A DNA stretch of 64,000 nt from Paramecium tetraurelia (GCF_000165425.1 NW_001799462.1:1-64000), one strand, 5' to 3'. Shown: positions 13,682 through 25,847, counted from the stretch's first letter. The notes: a model not told the origin generated them from the sequence alone. Numbers and translations are program-made.

Positions 13682-15151
13682 TCATGACTATCTAAAAATA
13701 AAGCTAGATTATCTTGTTTAATAAGGAGAGATGGAAGGTAATTACAAATGAATTCTCTTCTAACTATTGACTTTTGGCAATTGTATGTCCAGAGACGTTT
13801 TGTATCTGGAAGGGCAATCTAGAATTATTTTATGTCATAGTTACTGTAGCATCGATTAGAATTGAGCATTTTATTTTTAGTAGACACCAGATCTTAAGAT
13901 GAAGTCATCTTGGTTAATTGAATAGTCTTCAAACTCTGGGGTTTGTAGTAGGTCTTTTGATGATGTCGAATATTGATGTGCGTATCAGTGTAGACTCTTT
14001 AAGTTTTGGGTGCATCATCATTAAGGAAGATCTCATTGATTTCATCAGAATTCTAAGATTTCAAATAATACATTTCTTCGTGGCATTACTATTTGAAGAT
14101 CTTTACCATCTGCAATGCCTTCACTATCTAATAGTTTAAAATTAATTTAAATACAAGCTGAAACTTTTAAATAAAATTGTATCTTTAAATGATTTCTTTA
14201 TTGGTGATCGGGTGAGACTTCCTGTCCTCTCCCAGTAGCCAGGGATGTTCCAGACACTGTTCAGCTGTCATTCTATCGATTGGACTGCGAGTAAGGGTGT
14301 TCTTGATGAAATCCTGGGCCATTCTTGGATATTATGAAATCATATATATACTCGGATAGATGAGAGGGATAAGTGATATGAAATTCTCGAGAGAGGGTAC
14401 GGTAATAGTCTTTTTTGGTTTATCCTTGAGTCCAGATAGGGTGTTTGTTGTTGCACAGCATCTGATAGAATATTACTCCAAGAGAGAAGATATCAAGAGC
14501 CTTATTTAAATAGTATAAAATACTTGCGTTTATTCACAACCATTTATGAGTTCGGGTGCAATGTAATATGGAGTTCCAACTTGTTAGCCGATGATGCCTC
14601 TGCAAACAATCTGGTACCCGAGACCTAGATCTATCAATTTTACATGATTGCCATTAGAAATAAAGATGTTTTCTAATTTTAGTTTTACAAAATACCAGGC
14701 TTAAGATCTCTATGTATGATTCCTTTGCGATGTATGAAGGCTAAAGCATTTAAGACTTAGAGCATAATGTTTCTAATTTGGAGTTCGTCAAGGGTTTGTT
14801 CCTTCAAGACAACGTCTAGTGTAGTTCCAACTAGTTTTTCCATTATGAGGTAGATAAAATTATAAGCAACCAGAACCTTAAGGGGTATAAGGAGAAATTC
14901 TAACCTTGTACAATTTGACAATATTTGGATGAGAACTTTCTTACAAAAGCGATGACTCATTCTCTTGTTCAAAATAGGGCGTAATCTAGTGTTTAATTAT
15001 TCAATACTTTGATTGCCACCACTTTGTCTAACTATTAACTATAGGCTGCAACCACAATTCCGAAACTGCCTCTTCCCAAGACTTCAATGTACCTAAAGTA
15101 ATCGGTCAGTAAGATATCGTTTAAATTATCAATTAATTATTAAGGGTCCAT
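13682..15151 (-). CDS. Serine/threonine protein kinase
   Basis: Seven introns (22-28 bases) give 430 residues. Kinase subdomains are in order: glycine loop GRGSFG (residues 26-31), VAIK with K48, HPNIVKLY, hinge [16 protein letters not shown], then LIDLG in place of the usual DFG, GTPYYIAPEL, and DIFSLG. A polar C-terminal extension of about 150 residues follows, without a recognised domain. The Asp of DLG is kept, so activity is likely. The exact kinase group is uncertain; the layout is like NEK/ULK-type or CAMK-type ciliate kinases. The last intron (GTAACT...TCTAG, 26 bases) decides the stop at 13682; without it the frame would run into the next gene. Confidence 0.85.
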
Positions 15152-15178
15152 TATTTTATATATATTATTATTTATTCA

Positions 15179-16422
15179 TCACTTTGAATTGGCCAATGAA
15201 CATATGTAGACCACACCTTCTCCTCCACCGAAAGCAAATTTGTTACTCTTATTTCCGTAATCTACACAGTAGACTCCTATGAGAGAATTTGAGATTATTC
15301 ATACCTTCTTATAAGTCTTGGATGTAACCGCATGTTTAATATTGATTATTAATATCGAACAACTTTAATTCTTATCGGCCACTGCTACCAGCCAAGATGG
15401 TGTCTCCATTTATTTTACTGAATTGACAAGAATAGACATAGAAATCACTGTTGGTATTATTTTTATCCCATGGTATCTCTTAGATTAGTTACCTGGTACC
15501 AAAATCCCACAATTGCATTTAGTTGTTTGTTCTATAAGAGCCCGTCAAGATTTAACCATTTCTAGATTAGAATGGATGGATGGATACCTAAAATCTAAAC
15601 TATCCCCAGAAAGATTAGGACCATAGATAGTTCCGATAGATTTGTGATCTCTGAGATCCCATATCAAGAGATTGCCATCCCATCCACCAGAGAGTAGAAT
15701 GTTGGGTGTTTCTTCTAAGTACTTGAGAGCAAAGATTCTGTTCTGATGCCCAGGTTGATTGCTTGTGTAAATAATGAAATGTTACTAATCAGCCTTGTCA
15801 AAAGTGTGGATCACTTCCTTCTTTTCATCGTCATAAACACGTATCTATTATAATCACTATCAAACACTCACTTTAAAATCTTTGCCAGCAGTGGCAAATT
15901 GATCTCCGTCTGATCTTATATCTAAGGCCAATAGTTGATTGCCTTATTCGACTGTTCTGAATAATTGCTTTCCAGTTTGAGCCTGCCACATCATGAGGGA
16001 GCCATCAGAATTCGCAGATAAAAACACGCTTTTGGCTTTATTGGCTACATCTCTCCTCCATCTAATTGCAGTCGTAGGACTGGCTCCTTCTGAAGATCCC
16101 TGCAAATTGAATGCCAATTTCCCTTAAATATTGCTGCTTTCTTCATACCAAACACTATGTTAAAAACCTTGACTGTTCCATCCGAACAACCAGCTGCTAT
16201 GAGTTGATCCTCGAAATCGAATCTCAAACAAAAGATTTCAAATTCAGGGTTTCCAAAAAAGGTTTTCAATGATATTTTTTTGGACTTACTCTGTACTTCC
16301 CCAAATCTTATTGTCTATACAAATACATACTTCAGCTATCCATAACTATATTGTGTTTATTTTTTATTTGTCTTCTTTTTATCCCTTGATGTTGAACGAT
16401 CTTTTTTTTGTTTCGGGTCCAT
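15179..16422 (-). CDS. WD40 repeat protein
   Basis: At least four introns (26, 27, 26, 28 bases) give about 378 residues. After a Lys/Ser-rich N-terminus come WD-type blades: AAGCSDGTVKVFNI, LSANSDGSLMMWQA, ATAGKDFKIRVYDD, LSGGWDGNLLIWDL, LTGSYRTNNQMQLWDF, LAGSSGRQELKLFDI and a last FGGGEGVVYICSL, that is about seven blades and one closed propeller. No extra catalytic domain is present, so it is a scaffold. Partner and pathway cannot be told. A further 24-base in-frame candidate intron near the N-terminus would remove eight residues. It starts 15 bases from the divergent DHHC gene. Confidence 0.85.
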
Positions 16423-16437
16423 TTTAATAATTAATTT
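16423..16437. promoter_or_regulatory. 15-base divergent start-to-start spacer (WD40 / DHHC)
   Basis: The two start codons of divergent genes are separated only by TTTAATAATTAATTT. Any upstream promoter element for one gene must therefore lie in the coding sequence of the other, and the 5' UTRs must be minimal or overlap. Two other divergent pairs in this window have the same spacing. Confidence 0.7.
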
Positions 16438-17432
16438 ATGAAATTTTAAAATCCAAAAGGCATCTTGTCTGTGATCTTTGTCTATGGCATCATCTTGAGT
16501 GAGTATTATGTATTTGTATTTCATTATTTACCTTATAGATACAGCAATGTATTATATTTATCATTAATATAGAATAGTGGATCCACAATCTTCATTGGGA
16601 TTGAATTCACACTCATCTACTTCATGATTCATTGGGCCTACATCCAAGCACAAATCCAATCCCCTGGACATCCCTCTCCAGATCTGGTATTCGCATATCC
16701 CCTTAAGTCTAGGCCAAAAACTATCAAGAACATACTCTCGAAGAAATCAAGAGCAGAACCAAAAAACACTCAGAAATCATCCAAAAAAAACGAAAACAAA
16801 AACTAATGAAGAAATACGAATTGGCCATCGATGAAGAAGACGAATTATTGTACTCCCATATCATCTCATTTATCTAGTGACATCATTTAAGCCATGCAAC
16901 TTGATTCCTATTGTTTCAAATGCAAAAATGTCAAATAACCCAGAACCCATCATTGCAAAGAATGTAATAAATGCATTCTCAGAATGGTATTTCACAACAA
17001 CCTAACTAGGATCATCATTGTCCCTGGGTCAACAATTGCATCGGACAGAAGAATCACAGATTCTTTTGCCAATTCATTATCTATGCATTGCTCTGCCTGT
17101 CCCAATGCGTCATCTTTATCACAATTGAAATGTTCGGTGACACTTAACTCAAAGGAGATTCTAAATTCCTTTGCCAAATGTGTGCACTAACTTCCCTACT
17201 CCTTTGCCTCTCCATGGGAACACTTCTAGGATTTCATCTGTATCACATAGCCAAAAATGTTACCACTGTTGAATTCCACATTGAAGAAATGAAAACAGAT
17301 AATCCATTTTCAAAATCCAAGGTTATTGACAATTTTAAAGAACTCTTTGGCTCTGAATATATCCATTGGATTCTGCCCTTAACTTAGAGTGAAAGTAAAG
17401 TTAGAATTAAACATGACTCATTCGAATTATGA
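16438..17432 (+). CDS. DHHC-type palmitoyltransferase
   Basis: Three required introns (26, 28, 23 bases) give about 305 residues; a fourth, in-frame 24-base candidate would shorten it by eight. Two hydrophobic helices at the N-terminus precede a basic loop, then the cysteine-rich domain [35 protein letters not shown], with the catalytic DHHC cysteine, then two more helices and TTVE (the family TTxE motif). It should transfer palmitate to cysteines of membrane proteins in the Golgi or plasma membrane. The third intron lies two codons before DHHC, which is why the motif is invisible in unspliced frames. Length and topology are normal for the family. Confidence 0.92.
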
Positions 17433-18196
17433 TTAGTTATCAAAATTACAACAATTAAATTAATTCTCATAATCCCATTCCTGTTGTTATTACTAATTAT
17501 GGAATTATGATCAGGTTCCAGCATTCATAACATGCATTTTCTATACATCATTAATTTATCTTAGATATACACATTTAGTTACAATATTATTTTTATTTTT
17601 TAAGAAAGGTTTTTTACATTAAGTAACATCTCCTTTTTCTTATTATCTAAATTCGGTCGAAAAATTCAAACCTTATAGATTGATAATATTTAATTTAGAT
17701 ATCCTTCACATAAAATAATTTGATTACAACTCTACCATCAACATTAGATATTTTTAATCGATATTTGATTTCAATTTATAGGTAATCTATTTTATAATAC
17801 TAATTTCAAATTTTATATGTTAAAGGGTATTATTGATTGAAAATTACAGATATTCAATTTTTTTCGATTTAGTAAATTGAATATTAGTGATAGGTAGAAG
17901 GATATTTATAAATTCGATGAGAATGAATTGAATAAGAACTACTTGAATGAATTATTTTGATTTAAGATTAATTCTCATTTCATTCTCTTTTAATTCAATA
18001 TCTTAATTGGAAGATCAAATACATTATTAAGAAATTGAACAGATAAATATATTTTGAATATTTGTATAGATTGAATATACTTAATATGATATAAAAATAA
18101 GAGATTATCATTATTTAATAAATGAATTGAGTTGCATTTGCTTTGGTTATTAGTAATGAGTGATAAAAGCTATTTATTCATATATTTAATAAATTA
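17433..18196. other. Intergenic stretch, no confident gene
   Basis: 764 bases, AT-rich. No model with a start, ciliate stop and reasonable introns could be completed on either strand. A short stretch ending at the TGA at 17958 reads KDIYKFDENELNKNYLNELF and looks protein-like; with a 23-base and a 22-base intron it would give only a 32-residue ORF starting near 17820. It may be a relic or an exon of a gene I could not resolve. Confidence 0.4.
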
Positions 18197-18759
18197 ATGG
18201 CATAAAAGAGATAACTGAAACAACCAGACCCTGGTCAAGTGGTGAATAAGGACATAGTGTTTAGTGAAAACATAAGAAACGAGATGAAATTCTTTGATAA
18301 GAATAGAACTGAGCATTTTTAATTGAATCCCAATAGAGGTATTTATTAATTGTTATCCATTTTAGTTGTCATTTTGGCTGAAAAACCCAATCATATAAGT
18401 ATATATCATAATGAAATTGCAAGAACCTCAATCACATTAGTCATCTAGAAAGGAGAAGGATAATGACATCTTTGGAAATCCATATACAGATGATCCTGTT
18501 GAGGAAGCATTTTCAAATCAGAAATTAGAAAAGACTTTGGAGTTGAGAAATCAAATTCCAAGACAAAAATACAATTTCCCAATGACACAAAACCAAGAAA
18601 TAGGATGGTTTGCCAACTAATTAGTAAATTTCCGTAATATTTTAGAATGTCTATAAACCAACTAAGAATTTTGCAAATCAACAATGTGAAATCACTAAAT
18701 TTGTGGATAATTATTTTGAAATGACTCATGAAAACCCGTTCAAAAAGAAAAGATCTTGA
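18197..18759 (+). CDS. CFAP144: CFAP144/FAM183-like axonemal microtubule inner protein
   Basis: Three introns (27, 25, 22 bases) give 162 residues. Features of the CFAP144 (FAM183) family are in order: an N-terminal helix with RNEMKFFDKNRTEHFQLNP, a middle KPQSHQSS linker, then FPMTQNQEIGWF, matching the family P-x-T-x-x-Q-E-I-G-W signature, and a C-terminal CEITKFVDNYFEM. Family members are small proteins inside the doublet microtubules of cilia. Length is normal for the family. The assignment is from remembered family motifs and not from a search. Confidence 0.72.
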
Positions 18760-18924
18760 TCAAATATATATATTATCACAATATCTATAATCACTTACAT
18801 CTACTGATATTAAGCTTAATTTGTTGGAATATTATAAAAATAATTGATCTCTCCAAAGGTACCCCTTCGTTTTTATGTTTTATTGCGGTCATTATTTTAG
18901 TGAAGTTATTGATATTAAAGAAAT

Positions 18925-19638
18925 ATGATGTCTCTAGAATCTACCTTGAATGATATTAATGCTTTATTTATATTATCATTTAAATACTCTGCAAACCAAC
19001 TCCAATAATTACTATTTCATAGTATTTTTTAATTTCTTGAAATAATTCAATCATCTATAGTTACCTTAAGATTTGACAATTACTATTCTAAATTTAAATT
19101 CTATATCATTCATTATATCTTAAAGTTTCATTAAAATCTACATTTAGAGTGTTGAAAGGTGTTAAATAAAAGGAGTTCAACTGATACAAGATTACTTGAA
19201 ATATATAAACTAGTATTTTTAAGAATGTATTTAAATAAGGATTTTAAAAGCGATGAGTTAATGCTTTTTACAAACAAGTATTCATAGTAAAATAAAGTGC
19301 ATCAACTTATTACCAGTTTATGTATCTAAAGATTGTATTTGACTTAACAAAATCTACATGTAGTATTTATAAGTTCTAAGGAAGAATTATCATTATTTGA
19401 GTAGAAATTCAATAATATTGTTGATTAAATTATTAAAATTTGCCATAATCTTGAGTAAAATGTACGTTTTATTGTTTATGTCAACATATCCGAGAACAAA
19501 AAATAATAAATATTATTCAATTAAAAGATTCTAACGTTGTCACTACCTATGGATATTCTTTTATGTTAGTTTCTTTAATTTAAAATAAATTAATTAAAAT
19601 TTTAGTTGAATACATTTATAATTTAAAAACCAATTTGA
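18925..19638 (+). CDS. Hypothetical protein
   Basis: 229 residues if a 24-base intron with the unusual donor GTGTTG (covering an in-frame TGA near 19155) is removed; both sides share the same frame. The protein is hydrophobic/helical with the pattern LHVVFISSKEELSLFEQKF and VRFIVYVNISENKK. No motif or known family was recognised. The start is one of two adjacent in-frame ATGs. The long open frame and sensible composition support a gene, but the weak donor leaves doubt. Confidence 0.45.
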
Positions 19639-19851
19639 GTAGGCTGAATAAATTTATCATTATTTTGGAATTACTCCACCTTTTTCTATAAGGTTCCTTT
19701 TCTCTTATCAAACATATTTTTATATTATTTTTCATAATTAATAAAAAAAAACTAAATTATAAGCCTGATTTTTTGAAATGGCATTAAATGACTGGCTGAA
19801 AAAGGTAGGAGGAGTTTATTTAATATTTTTAACAATATAATTTATATTAAT

Positions 19852-22591
19852 TCATGAGTTCATCAGATTATTGATTTTTTGTCTGACCAAATAGTACTCC
19901 TTATCCAATTCTGCAATTAATTTATTTGTCACTTTGAATTTCAATGCTCTATATTTTAGAGTCTTCAAAGATGCTATTTCCTATCAATAACTTATATTTA
20001 TACATCTGTATTCTAAGTAAAAAACTCAGCTTTGGTTAGATTGTTTAAGAATTGCAGTAAATTATCAAACTTCATTGATAGGATTTTCTCCTCGTAGGTT
20101 TCAAAGATTCCCAATAAGATTTGATAATAGCCACACCATCCTCTGCTCAATAATAGATCCCAAATATCAAAGAGCACCGTAGAAAACTCATTCTTCATGA
20201 AAGACCCAGTAAATAGAGTAATAAACCAAGGAGCAGAATAATGGCCTGCTTCGATTTTCTCTTCTTTGAGATGCAAATGGATTTTGGGCATGAATATGGC
20301 TAACAATCGATCTAATTTGTAAAAGAACACTCTAATGTATTTTAGATCATATAGGAGGACATCCTTTAGCAATTGGTTGATGAGTGCAGAGAAACAACGG
20401 AATGTCAGTTCTTCATCGACCATGATCATGAATATGAATCCCATAACAAAATTCATTCCTTATGTATATGAGACAGTGTTATTGTAATAAGCATATAATT
20501 TGAGTAAATTGTGTAAAGTGAGATGATTAATTTTGCTTTGTAATCCCACGCTATTGAATGACCTCTGCACATCCTAAGCAATTTATTGTTCCAAAGAGGC
20601 TTCCTTAGATCCAGCTGACTTTGAGTATTTCTCTTTTAATTTATAATAGTCAAGTTGCACTGAATCTGGCTATAACAAACTTGTCCATAATAACTTTCTT
20701 TTCATAGATAGTCTTTCACTAAGGTTGTTAAAACACAAATAATGCTGTTTGACCTTAGTGTTTAAAGTGGAGAATTCCTTATTAACCAACGTTATATTCA
20801 ATTGATCCTAAAGTGCCAAATATTTAAGACACTTCTTAAAGATGTAAAACAGTCTCTTCTTTTCCAAAATCATTTATTAGGTCTTGGGTGATTATGGCTG
20901 AATTTATTCCATGTAAATTTTAATGGATTCAAATTATTCCAATAATAATACGATGTCTTGCACTTTAATGTTGCACATCTTGGCTAACAGTATAATAGTT
21001 TCACTTGCATAATCGATTTTAATATCAAGTTTGAGCATCATGGAGCAGATTTTTTGTAGGTTTAAGAGGACCTTTAGGTAATTGAGTTTTTATTCTTGTG
21101 TCATTTACTCCTTGATGATTCGTTTCTTCTAATAGAGGAAATTCAAGATTTCATTTTTCTTAGGTTTATTTTTTTTCTTGTTGTTTTATTGTTTGTTTGA
21201 ATTATTTTCAAGATTCTCCTTCTCATTTAAATACAACAATAATTATTACCAATTATTTTTGACATAAAATAATGAGGTTTTTTCACTTGCCTATGAACCT
21301 ACAGTTATGAATTGATTTTTTTCTCTCATTCCAAATTGAGTAATGAAGTTTAATAAAGCATTGAATTCCATAACATTAAAAGCTTGATCTTTTTACAAGT
21401 CTATATACAATAATAATATGAATAAATTTACTGATAATTAAGTTTCTGGCAATCAACACTAAGAGATCATTAGCTTATTGATTAATTGTTATTGTATCTG
21501 TAGGTGCTTTATCAATAATATCAACGATATTATCGAGCAATTTAATCCTAGTGTCAGCATGTTGAAATAAGGTTTCATAATCATATTGGCCAAGAGCAGT
21601 TGAGTACGTGTTATTGCATATAGATTGTATAACATCAGTCAACTGGTTGATTTGTTAGACGAGTTGCTAGGACAACTTGAATTTCTGTAGATTGGCAGGA
21701 TCAAACTTATCATGAGAATCCATATTGGCTTTCCAATCATCATAAGTAATGAAATTGTCTTGCTTTGTCACTTTGAAGATGTTAAACTTCCTATTCTTCA
21801 TAATAGTTTTCAAGATGGGTAACTTTTCAATTTGGTACTTATTTTGAATCAAATGTAATTTGTCATTGGATTACTGCAACTATTGCAACAATCTCGCATT
21901 CAAGGTATTTGTGATCTTGGAAATGTGTTGTAATATCTTTTCTGAAGTTGCTTCTGTGATAGAGGTTCTACCCAATTCATTAGAATCGTATTCATCAAAT
22001 GATTTTTTAAATTTGTCGTTGAAAACGTCCCATAATTAATTTACATTGGCCAATTCCTATCGATAATCGACAAATAACTCGTCTGCTTTCAACTTCAAGG
22101 TTTTCGATTTTTTCTTCTTTTCTAAATCGTATGCTGTTTTTAAATAGTCATGTTGTTTGAGAAACAGACCCTCTCTTTGCTTTTCAACTTGCTTCAGGAA
22201 TTCCTGACCCTTGGTGACTAATTCGTTGTTGATTTAGTTGTAATTTTGCGTGAATTCTTCGTAAGGTTCCAAAATGCCTTATTTCATTTCACTTGTCAAT
22301 TCATCTAGATTGTGTGCAAAATTTATGATGGCGTTGGACAATTGATTATAATAGAAGAGATTCAACTCATTTTCTTCCTATGTTTATGCCAACTCCAAAT
22401 AAAATTATTCTGAGTATTCAGTTAATTACATTGAGAGAGTACAAAATGATTAATGGATGTTTCGTATGAACCCCTTGTAGATACCGACCTTATTGATAAT
22501 TACATTCTTATACCAATTTATTACTGTTGTTCACTTTACTATTCAAGTCATTCAAATAAGAATAACTTTCCTAAATGATTTTCTCCTGCAT
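19852..22591 (-). CDS. F-BAR plus TBC (Rab-GAP) fusion protein
   Basis: Three introns (25, 31, 23 bases) give 886 residues. The N-terminal half is a charged helical domain of F-BAR type: VGIYKGFIRNI near the start, then long Lys/Glu helices such as FLKQVEKQREGLFLKQHDYL. The C-terminal half is a TBC domain: IAQDVQRSFNS, LLKLYAYYNNTVSYTQGMNF, PWFITLF and a DIWDLLLSRG end. TBC domains accelerate GTP hydrolysis by Rabs using an Arg finger (IxxDxxR) and a Gln finger (YxQ); both are visible. The 31-base intron (GTAAAT...ATATAG, about 21401-21431) joins the halves. Without it the TBC part would begin at the ATG at 21371. F-BAR domains bind curved membranes, so the protein probably couples membrane shape to Rab inactivation. 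Confidence 0.75.
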
Positions 22592-22622
22592 TATTATATA
22601 TATATAAATATTTATTGCAATA

Positions 22623-24455
22623 TCATAACTCAAATATCAATTTCTCCATCAATTGCCTTCCAAATCTACTATAAGCATTATCCAAATAGTTATTCAGTTT
22701 ATTCATATTGAAATTCAACGCTGACAATTTCATCACCTTCCCCTTCATCGATACCTGCACAGAACCATAAAATGATTTGTCATTTATTTTCATATCATCA
22801 ATAACTCCCACATTTTATTTACTTATTCTCAGCTGTCTTTAATTGACAGCTAAGGCTTATCTCCTATCAATTTCAGCTCTCAACTCTTTTGTCAATTCTA
22901 CCCAAGTGTATGTTTCTGGACACAACAGTTCACATGGCTCAAAATCCCCTTTGTATGACATCTTATTCGTATTTTGTAAGTAAAATCCAAGATAATAATA
23001 CTTGAAATCTGGGAAGTGTTGATTCATCAATTTCACATACTCAATCTCAACGAGAGCTCCGAATGTTCCGAAATTGAATTCCTCAAATATCGGATCATAA
23101 AAGAAATACACTGAACTCATAGCTGTCTCAGTGATATCTACTACTCCAATAGCAACCAAAACATCCCCTAAGTAATATCTCATATGAAAACAGCCCATAA
23201 ACAGGATCTTACTTTTATCAATTTATGATTATATGAATTTCTTCTAATCTAAACCTTGTTCGCATAAAAATGAAGAATACCCATCCTTACTTTCCTTCGT
23301 ACTCCCATGAATTTCCTTGCAATAACTTTAATATAATTTGAAGTTCTCTTCTGTGCATTCTGCTGGCTTCAACAAGACCTTCATGTTTCCTATCTAAAAT
23401 TAGTTTGATTTAAATGTCTCAGTATCTATTAGTTTGATATTTTCTATTTTTTAGTATATAGGTATACATACATTTTTATTGGTTAACAAGATTTTACTCA
23501 ATGATGATCTTCTACTTTTCTTACACCAACTATTTTTCAATTTACATTAAATGAACATCAGCCTTTTACTAATTTTCTTTTGTGAATACTGATAAAAACC
23601 CAGTTGGTTCTTAAACAAATAGGAATTGATTGCTAATGAAATACTTCTAAACAAAGGGAATAATTAGTAAGGCAAATTTATTGACAGGGAAATCTTAGAA
23701 TAACAATTTCTTATTCAGACCATATATGAGCATCATAAAATTACTGTAATAGTCTCCTTTGCTATTGACTTTAGATGGGAATATTTGAACTGTATCAATA
23801 TTGAGATTGACTTGGAATATGGATTGAACCTCATCAATTTTAAATCCCTTGGAGTCAAAATACTCTTTAAACAATTGAATCACTTCTGGTATATTTTATG
23901 CTATCAATTCTTAGAATTATTGAAATTGCAATTTCAACGATTAGACTATCTCTTCTGATACTTTATGGGGTTTCTATTTTTCTTCTACTACTATTTTTTA
24001 TTTAGGCTCAACCTTCTGTTTTAATTGCTATGGCTATTTGTTTAATTGCTTTTATTCCTATTACTGCTTTAGATTTTTGCTTATTTGTTGAATGGCTGGT
24101 TTCAGTGATTCCACTTTATTTTTAAGTAAATCGGATTGAACAACCTTTAAAAATGTTTTGGCAATCTTCCTTTACCCTTTTTTCTGCTAAGATAATAGAG
24201 CATTGGCTCTGATGGTGTAAGAGAGACAGCAATTCTATGCGAAATTGTATTTGTAATAATAAGTGCCACACCTTCTCCATCCTCTATCCATCATGGATTG
24301 ATATGTGGAGGGATACAACTTATCTTGTTGGATATACAATTACTATAATTACTTGTTGAAAAGCCTTGGGAGTATGATTTCCCTTTGTGACAATAAGAAC
24401 AAGTTGAGGAGTGATCTCCTTGAAAGTAGCCCAGATTGATATTATCAATATTCAT
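22623..24455 (-). CDS. ATE1: Arginyl-tRNA--protein transferase
   Basis: Two introns (29, 28 bases) give 591 residues, in the usual eukaryotic ATE1 range. The N-terminal domain has the CSYCHKGKSYSQG cysteine region and LYPSTYQSMMDRGWRRCG with a downstream NCC pair, the known ATE1 signature (Cys residues plus DRGWRR). A Gln/Lys-rich insert separates it from the C-terminal GNAT-like domain with GCFHMRYYLGDVLVAIGVVDI, SSVYFFYDP, YYYLGFYLQNTNKMSYKG and ELLCPETYTWV. The enzyme adds Arg from Arg-tRNA to N-terminal Asp, Glu or oxidised Cys, marking proteins for the N-degron pathway. The C-terminus runs about 80 residues past the conserved core, through two in-frame TAA (Gln) codons. It lies 31 bases upstream of the F-BAR-TBC gene. 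Confidence 0.93.
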
Positions 24456-24483
24456 ATTAATTATTTGACTAAATAAAATTAAA

Positions 24484-24885
24484 TCAAACAGCTTGGCTTG
24501 GGTCTTCCTTAGCTGAATACAAATGTGGGTGAATGTTGGGCAAGACACCTCCATCAGCAATGGTAGTATTGGCCATCAATTTGTTCAATTCATCATCGTT
24601 TCTGATGGCTAAGAGAATGTGTCTTGGGTTGATTCTGTTCTTCTTGTTATCTTTAGCAGCATTTCCAGCGAGTTCCAAAACTTCAGCAGCCAAATATTCA
24701 AGGACTGCTGACAAGTAGACTGGAGCACCAGCACCAACTCTCTCTGTGTATCTTCCTTATTTCAAATATCTTGACACTCTTCCGACTGGGAATTATAAAC
24801 CAGCTTTGTGAGATCTGGAAACTGATTTGTGGGCTCCTGCTGCCTTTCCTCCTTTTCCTGCTTTTCCTTTTCCTCCTGATGACAT
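24484..24885 (-). CDS. H2A: Histone H2A
   Basis: 133 residues, intronless. The N-terminal tail is Gly/Lys-rich ([16 protein letters not shown]), followed by the histone fold: [70 protein letters not shown], and the docking domain [11 protein letters not shown]. This is canonical core H2A; there is no SQ[E/D]-phi C-terminal motif, so it is not H2A.X. GC content is visibly higher than in its neighbours, as expected for a highly expressed gene. It lies 28 bases upstream of ATE1 on the same strand. Confidence 0.97.
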
Positions 24886-25161
24886 TTTGAGTTTAATTAA
24901 ATAATCAGAATAGATAATTCAGTTCAATTTTAAACACTCTCAAAATTCCTTTCTTGGATTAATCAACCAATCAAATTCTAGATCTCAATACTCTACTCAA
25001 AGAATTAACACCCAATCACATGTCAAGAATCATTTTCTACACCAGATTCCTCAACTATATTGCTAGGGGAGTACTTTTGGTTTTCATCTCTACTTTCTAA
25101 GATACATCCTAAGATATCTCAAAGATATGATAAAAATTAAAATCATTAAATTCATTTATAT

Positions 25162-25847
25162 TCATTTATTGCCTTTAAATTAATCTAATTTCATCTTCAT
25201 AGAAGCCAATTCCAAATCAGCCAACTACTCCTACAAACCCTCAAAATTGATATCGTCACACTTGAAACTCTCCCTCTTCGATTCCAACAGCATCTTATCG
25301 GGACTGTCCAATGTAATCCCTTCCAAATGATCCATCTCATGCTAAACCACTCGAGCCTCAAAACCACTATTATAATACTATGCTAATTATACCTCAGAGT
25401 TTGTTTAATTAATTTAAACTTTTCATTAATGAATTGATATTCGATCTTGTAAGGCCTCTCCACCTTCCCCATCAAAAAAGGAAATGAAGGACACTCCTCC
25501 CATTCCACCTACGTGAATCGGCTTTGCTTCAACTTCTAAGGATTTATTAAGGTCATATAATCCGACGATGACAAATTATTGTAACACCACTGGTTCTTTT
25601 TCATATGTTTCAACACAACAAAAATTTGATAATTGTACCCTATCTACGGGCAAGACAAGCTTACGGCATTCTCTTGCGCTGCAGTCATTTTTAGACATTA
25701 GATTATCTATTTCATTCTCTGAGACATCATCTAAATCGGCTAAGTTTATTAAGTTATTTTCTGGTAGTCCTTGTCTCCGATTCTCAGTATCCTGTGAACC
25801 TGTGCTGGAGGATTTTATTATTATATTAATTTATCTGCAAATTTCAT
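25162..25847 (-). CDS. Peptide deformylase-like protein, divergent motifs
   Basis: One 26-base intron gives 219 residues. The three family motifs are recognisable but altered: AVSLSCPQIG for GxGLAAPQIG, EECPSFP for EGCLSxP, and QHEMDHLEGI for QHExDHLxG. The metal ligands (Cys of motif 2, both His of motif 3), the motif 1 Gln and the catalytic Glu are all kept, so activity is possible. Deformylases remove the formyl group from organelle-made proteins; a mitochondrial location is expected. No clear targeting peptide is visible at the chosen start. A C-terminal extension of about 50 residues follows motif 3. Confidence 0.85.

Noticed and set aside
21369-21371. ATG as separate start of a TBC-only gene
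   Set aside because: A canonical 31-base intron joins it in frame to the upstream F-BAR-like half, leaving no room for a promoter.
24533-24718. Plus-strand ORF
   Set aside because: Antisense shadow of histone H2A.
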